Shown here piece by piece: positions 5,709-7,916 of a stretch of DNA of 7,916 bases. A program made the translations under genes and the position numbers. Origin of the DNA: DTLA01 sp034436295. Its GTDB lineage: Bacteria; Chloroflexota; Anaerolineae; DTLA01. The stretch's first letter is position 1. Each line of letters begins with the position of its first letter. The notes below the pieces were generated by a model. It had not been told where the DNA came from. It did no database searches and saw nothing but the letters and a program-made list of their open reading frames with translations. The stretch spans positions 1 to 7,916 of the forward strand of contig DAOTVT010000296.1 of the NCBI GenBank assembly GCA_034436295.1, in the 5' to 3' direction.

Positions 5709-7778
5709 CTACTTGGACTCTGCCGCCTTCGCCGCCTGGATGATCTGCTGCGCGATGTGCGACGGGACTTCCTCGTAGTGCGAGAACTCCATGGTGTACA
5801 CGCCGCGCCCCTGGGTGATGGAGCGCAGGGTGGTGGCGTAGTGGAGCATCTCGGCCAGGGGGACCTGCGCCGTTACGACGCTGCGCCCGTGGGACTGCTC
5901 CATGCCCTGCACGCGCGCCCGCCGCGTGTTCAGGTCGCCCAGCACGTCGCCCATGTACTGCTCGGGGATGGTGATGACTACCTGCATGATGGGTTCCAGC
6001 AGCACCGGCCCGGCTTCCTCCATCGCCTTCTTGAACCCCAGGTTCGCGGCGATCTTGAAGGCCATTTCCGACGAGTCCACCGGATGGTACGAGCCGTCGT
6101 AAAGCGCGACGCGCACGTCCACCACCGGATAGCCCGCCAGGATGCCCTTGGTCATCGTCTCGCGCACGCCCTTTTCCACCGCCGGGATGTACTGGCGCGG
6201 CACGGCCCCGCCGAACACCTCATCCACGAACTCAAATCCGGTGCCGCGCGGCAGCGGCTCCAGCCGCAGCCACACGTCGCCGAACTGCCCGTGGCCGCCC
6301 GTCTGCTTCTTGTGGCGTCCCTGGGCGCTGGCCGTCCGGGTGATCGTCTCGCGGTAGGGAACCTTGGGCGTGCCCACGGTGATCTCCACGCCGAACTTCT
6401 GCTGGAGTTTGCGGGCCGCGATGTCCACATGGGACTCGCCCATGCCCGACAGAATCGTCTCGTTGGTTTCGGCGTCGCGGGTAACTTCCAGGGTGGGATC
6501 TTCTTCCACCAGCCGCGTCAGGGCCGTGCTCATCTTGTCCAGGTCGGCCTTGGTCTTGGGCGAGATGGCCGCCGAGAAGATGGGCTTCGGGTAGGTTACC
6601 GGGTCCAGCACCAGGGGCCGGCCCTTGTCGCACAGGGTGTCGCCGGTGATGGTGCTGCTCAACTTGGCCACGCCGCCGATTTCCCCCGCGCGCAACTGCT
6701 TGACGGGGGTCTGCTCCTTGCCACGGATGAGGAACAACTGGCCGATGCGCTCCTCGCTCTCGGAGCGGGAGTTGAACACGCGGGAGTCCGACTCCAGAAT
6801 GCCCGAGTACACGCGCAGGTAGGTGAGCCGCCCCACGAAGGGGTCGGCCGTCGTCTTGAACGCCAGCGCGGCCAAAGGCCCGTTGTCGGTGGCCGCCAGG
6901 GTCTCGGTCTCGCCGGTGGCGGGGTTCTTGGCGCGAATCTCGCCCCCTTCGGCCGGCGAGGGCAGCAGGGCTACGATGGCGCTCAGCAGCGGCTGGATGC
7001 CGAGGTTGGCCAGGGACGAGCCGCACAGGATGGGCACGATCTTGCCCCCCTTGACGCCCAACCGCAGCCCTCGGTAGATTTCATCCTCGGTGAGTTCTCC
7101 GCCGTCCAGGTACTTCATGATGAGTTCGTCATCGCCCTCGGCCGCGACTTCTATCAGTTGCGTCCGCGCCTCTTCCACCTGGGTCGCCATGTCGGCGGGA
7201 ACGGGGCCTTTTTCGCCCTTGGGGCCCAGGTAGGCCGTGCGCGATACCAGGTCCACCACGCCCTTGAAATTGGCCTGGCTGCCGATGGGCAACTGCATGA
7301 TGGCGGGGCGCACGCCGAGAATCTCGGCCAGGCTGGCGACCGCCTTCTGGAAGTCGGCGTTTTCGCGGTCCATCTTGTTGACGAAGACAAGGCGGGGCAA
7401 CTTGTAGTCATTGGCGTGCTGCCAGACCAGTTCCGTGCCGACCTCCACGCCGGCGACGGCGTCCAGCAGCACGACGGCCCCTTCCACGACCCGCACGGCG
7501 CTGCGCACTTCGCCGACGAAGTCCGTGTACCCTGGGGTGTCCAGAATCGTGATGCGGCAATCCCCCCACTCCAGCGGAAGGATAGAGGTGTTGACCGAGA
7601 TTTTCCGCCGCTGCTCTTCGGGGTCAAAGTCGGATGTGGTGTTGCCGTCGTCCACCTTGCCGAGGCGCGAGATGGCACCCGCATCAAAGAGCATGACCTC
7701 GGACAGTGTGGTCTTCCCGCTGTTGCCATGTCCCAGCAAGGCCACATTGCGCAACTTGCTGATGTCGTAACCGGCCAT
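5709..7778 (-). CDS. Elongation factor G-like GTPase (EF-G-2 type)
   Basis: This 689-residue protein starts at ATG 7778, preceded by AGGAGG (7788-7783) at 4 nt. It has the five-domain EF-G layout: G domain (1 to about 278), domain II (about 300-392), III (398-470), IV (473-592, with YHPVDSSEMAFKIA at 564-577) and V (about 593-680, with GDVLGDLNTRRARVQGM). GTPase motifs are the P-loop GHGNSGKT (16-23), DTPGY (80-84), NKMD (134-137) and CGSSLANLG (252-260). The P-loop differs from canonical EF-G AHIDAGKT. Tyr84 sits where canonical EF-G has the catalytic His of DTPGH. Switch I reads RRKISVNTS instead of RGITI-x-A. These are features of the EF-G-2 paralogue group, so a second EF-G elsewhere in the genome is expected. 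It is likely a ribosome-associated GTPase in translocation or a specialised step. It stands alone, not in a str operon. Confidence 0.92.
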   Translation of the reverse strand: MAGYDISKLRNVALLGHGNSGKTTLSEVMLFDAGAISRLGKVDDGNTTSDFDPEEQRRKISVNTSILPLEWGDCRITILDTPGYTDFVGEVRSAVRVVEGAVVLLDAVAGVEVGTELVWQHANDYKLPRLVFVNKMDRENADFQKAVASLAEILGVRPAIMQLPIGSQANFKGVVDLVSRTAYLGPKGEKGPVPADMATQVEEARTQLIEVAAEGDDELIMKYLDGGELTEDEIYRGLRLGVKGGKIVPILCGSSLANLGIQPLLSAIVALLPSPAEGGEIRAKNPATGETETLAATDNGPLAALAFKTTADPFVGRLTYLRVYSGILESDSRVFNSRSESEERIGQLFLIRGKEQTPVKQLRAGEIGGVAKLSSTITGDTLCDKGRPLVLDPVTYPKPIFSAAISPKTKADLDKMSTALTRLVEEDPTLEVTRDAETNETILSGMGESHVDIAARKLQQKFGVEITVGTPKVPYRETITRTASAQGRHKKQTGGHGQFGDVWLRLEPLPRGTGFEFVDEVFGGAVPRQYIPAVEKGVRETMTKGILAGYPVVDVRVALYDGSYHPVDSSEMAFKIAANLGFKKAMEEAGPVLLEPIMQVVITIPEQYMGDVLGDLNTRRARVQGMEQSHGRSVVTAQVPLAEMLHYATTLRSITQGRGVYTMEFSHYEEVPSHIAQQIIQAAKAAESK

Positions 7779-7878
7779 GGATCCTCCTCGTCCAGGACGT
7801 TCCGTCCAGGTGTATTCGCGTCATCAAACATGAATGGCGGGCCTGGGGATTCCTCCACGCAGGCCCACGTGCAGGGGT

Positions 7879-7907
7879 ATTCTATCTGAATTAGGCGGTT
7901 GTGTCAA
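7879..7907 (-). promoter_or_regulatory. Strong sigma70-type promoter of the EF-G-like gene
   Basis: On the minus strand a consensus -35 TTGACA (7907-7902) and a -10 TAGAAT (7884-7879) are separated by 17 bp. Transcription should begin near 7872, leaving a leader of about 94 nt. The leader carries the strong Shine-Dalgarno AGGAGG at 7788-7783 and no obvious riboswitch or attenuator. Confidence 0.85.
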
Positions 7908-7916
7908 AGCCGCGCC

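Noticed and set aside
7795..7807. Small hairpin GGACG-GAA-CGTCC in the EF-G-like leader as a regulatory element
   Set aside because: Five base pairs with a 3-nt loop, common by chance in GC-rich DNA. It does not cover the Shine-Dalgarno sequence.
5703..7889. 728-codon plus-strand open frame
   Set aside because: It is antisense to the EF-G-like gene, which has full family motifs, a promoter, a ribosome-binding site and a terminator. The His/Gly/Arg-rich plus-strand product resembles nothing I know.

Overview
The window is GC-rich bacterial DNA with six protein genes and one long tandem-repeat block. A Chloroflexota-like or similar deep-branching bacterium is the best guess. The reasons are the high GC content, a Thr-Pro-rich linker after a lipobox, the GAF histidine-kinase style, an EF-G-2-like factor, and an array of CACAAAGACACAAAG-type repeats. 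This placement is an inference; no rRNA is present to confirm it.

Layout, left to right: (1) 1-347, five imperfect copies of a roughly 60-70 bp unit plus a partial one. Each copy can fold into a hairpin, and its open reading frames are probably spurious. (2) 350-378, a promoter driving a two-gene operon: a 123-residue four-helix membrane protein (406-777) and selA, selenocysteine synthase (779-2167). (3) 2176-3132 on the minus strand, a lipoprotein of the metallophosphatase/5'-nucleotidase superfamily whose reading frame runs through an in-frame TGA at 2950-2952. (4) A compact divergent promoter region (3169-3231), with an inverted repeat across both -35 boxes. (5) 3287-5654 plus, a tandem-HTH XRE regulator followed by a double-GAF sensor with a degenerate HisKA_3/HATPase module. 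(6) 5709-7778 minus, an EF-G-like translation GTPase with its own strong promoter and terminator.

The main result concerns region 3. The TGA separates a lipoprotein signal peptide and the motif HTNDVRGFTEPCG from a perfectly in-frame continuation (RPPKGGLARRAT...). From memory, related proteins carry Cys at this place (EPCGC...GGLARRAT). The RNA just after the UGA can fold into a compact structure with a G-U apical loop, as expected of a bacterial SECIS. The gene for selenocysteine synthase ends 8 bp away. The simplest reading is an exported selenoprotein (Sec61) that ordinary gene callers would split, truncate to 2176-2931, or call a pseudogene. Most canonical metal-ligand residues of the phosphatase superfamily are replaced in it, so its chemistry may centre on a C-G-U motif rather than on phosphoester hydrolysis.

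The other selenium genes (selB, selC, selD) are not seen in the window. The XRE regulator is divergent from the selenoprotein gene and could control it; this is inferred from position and from the shared inverted repeat only.
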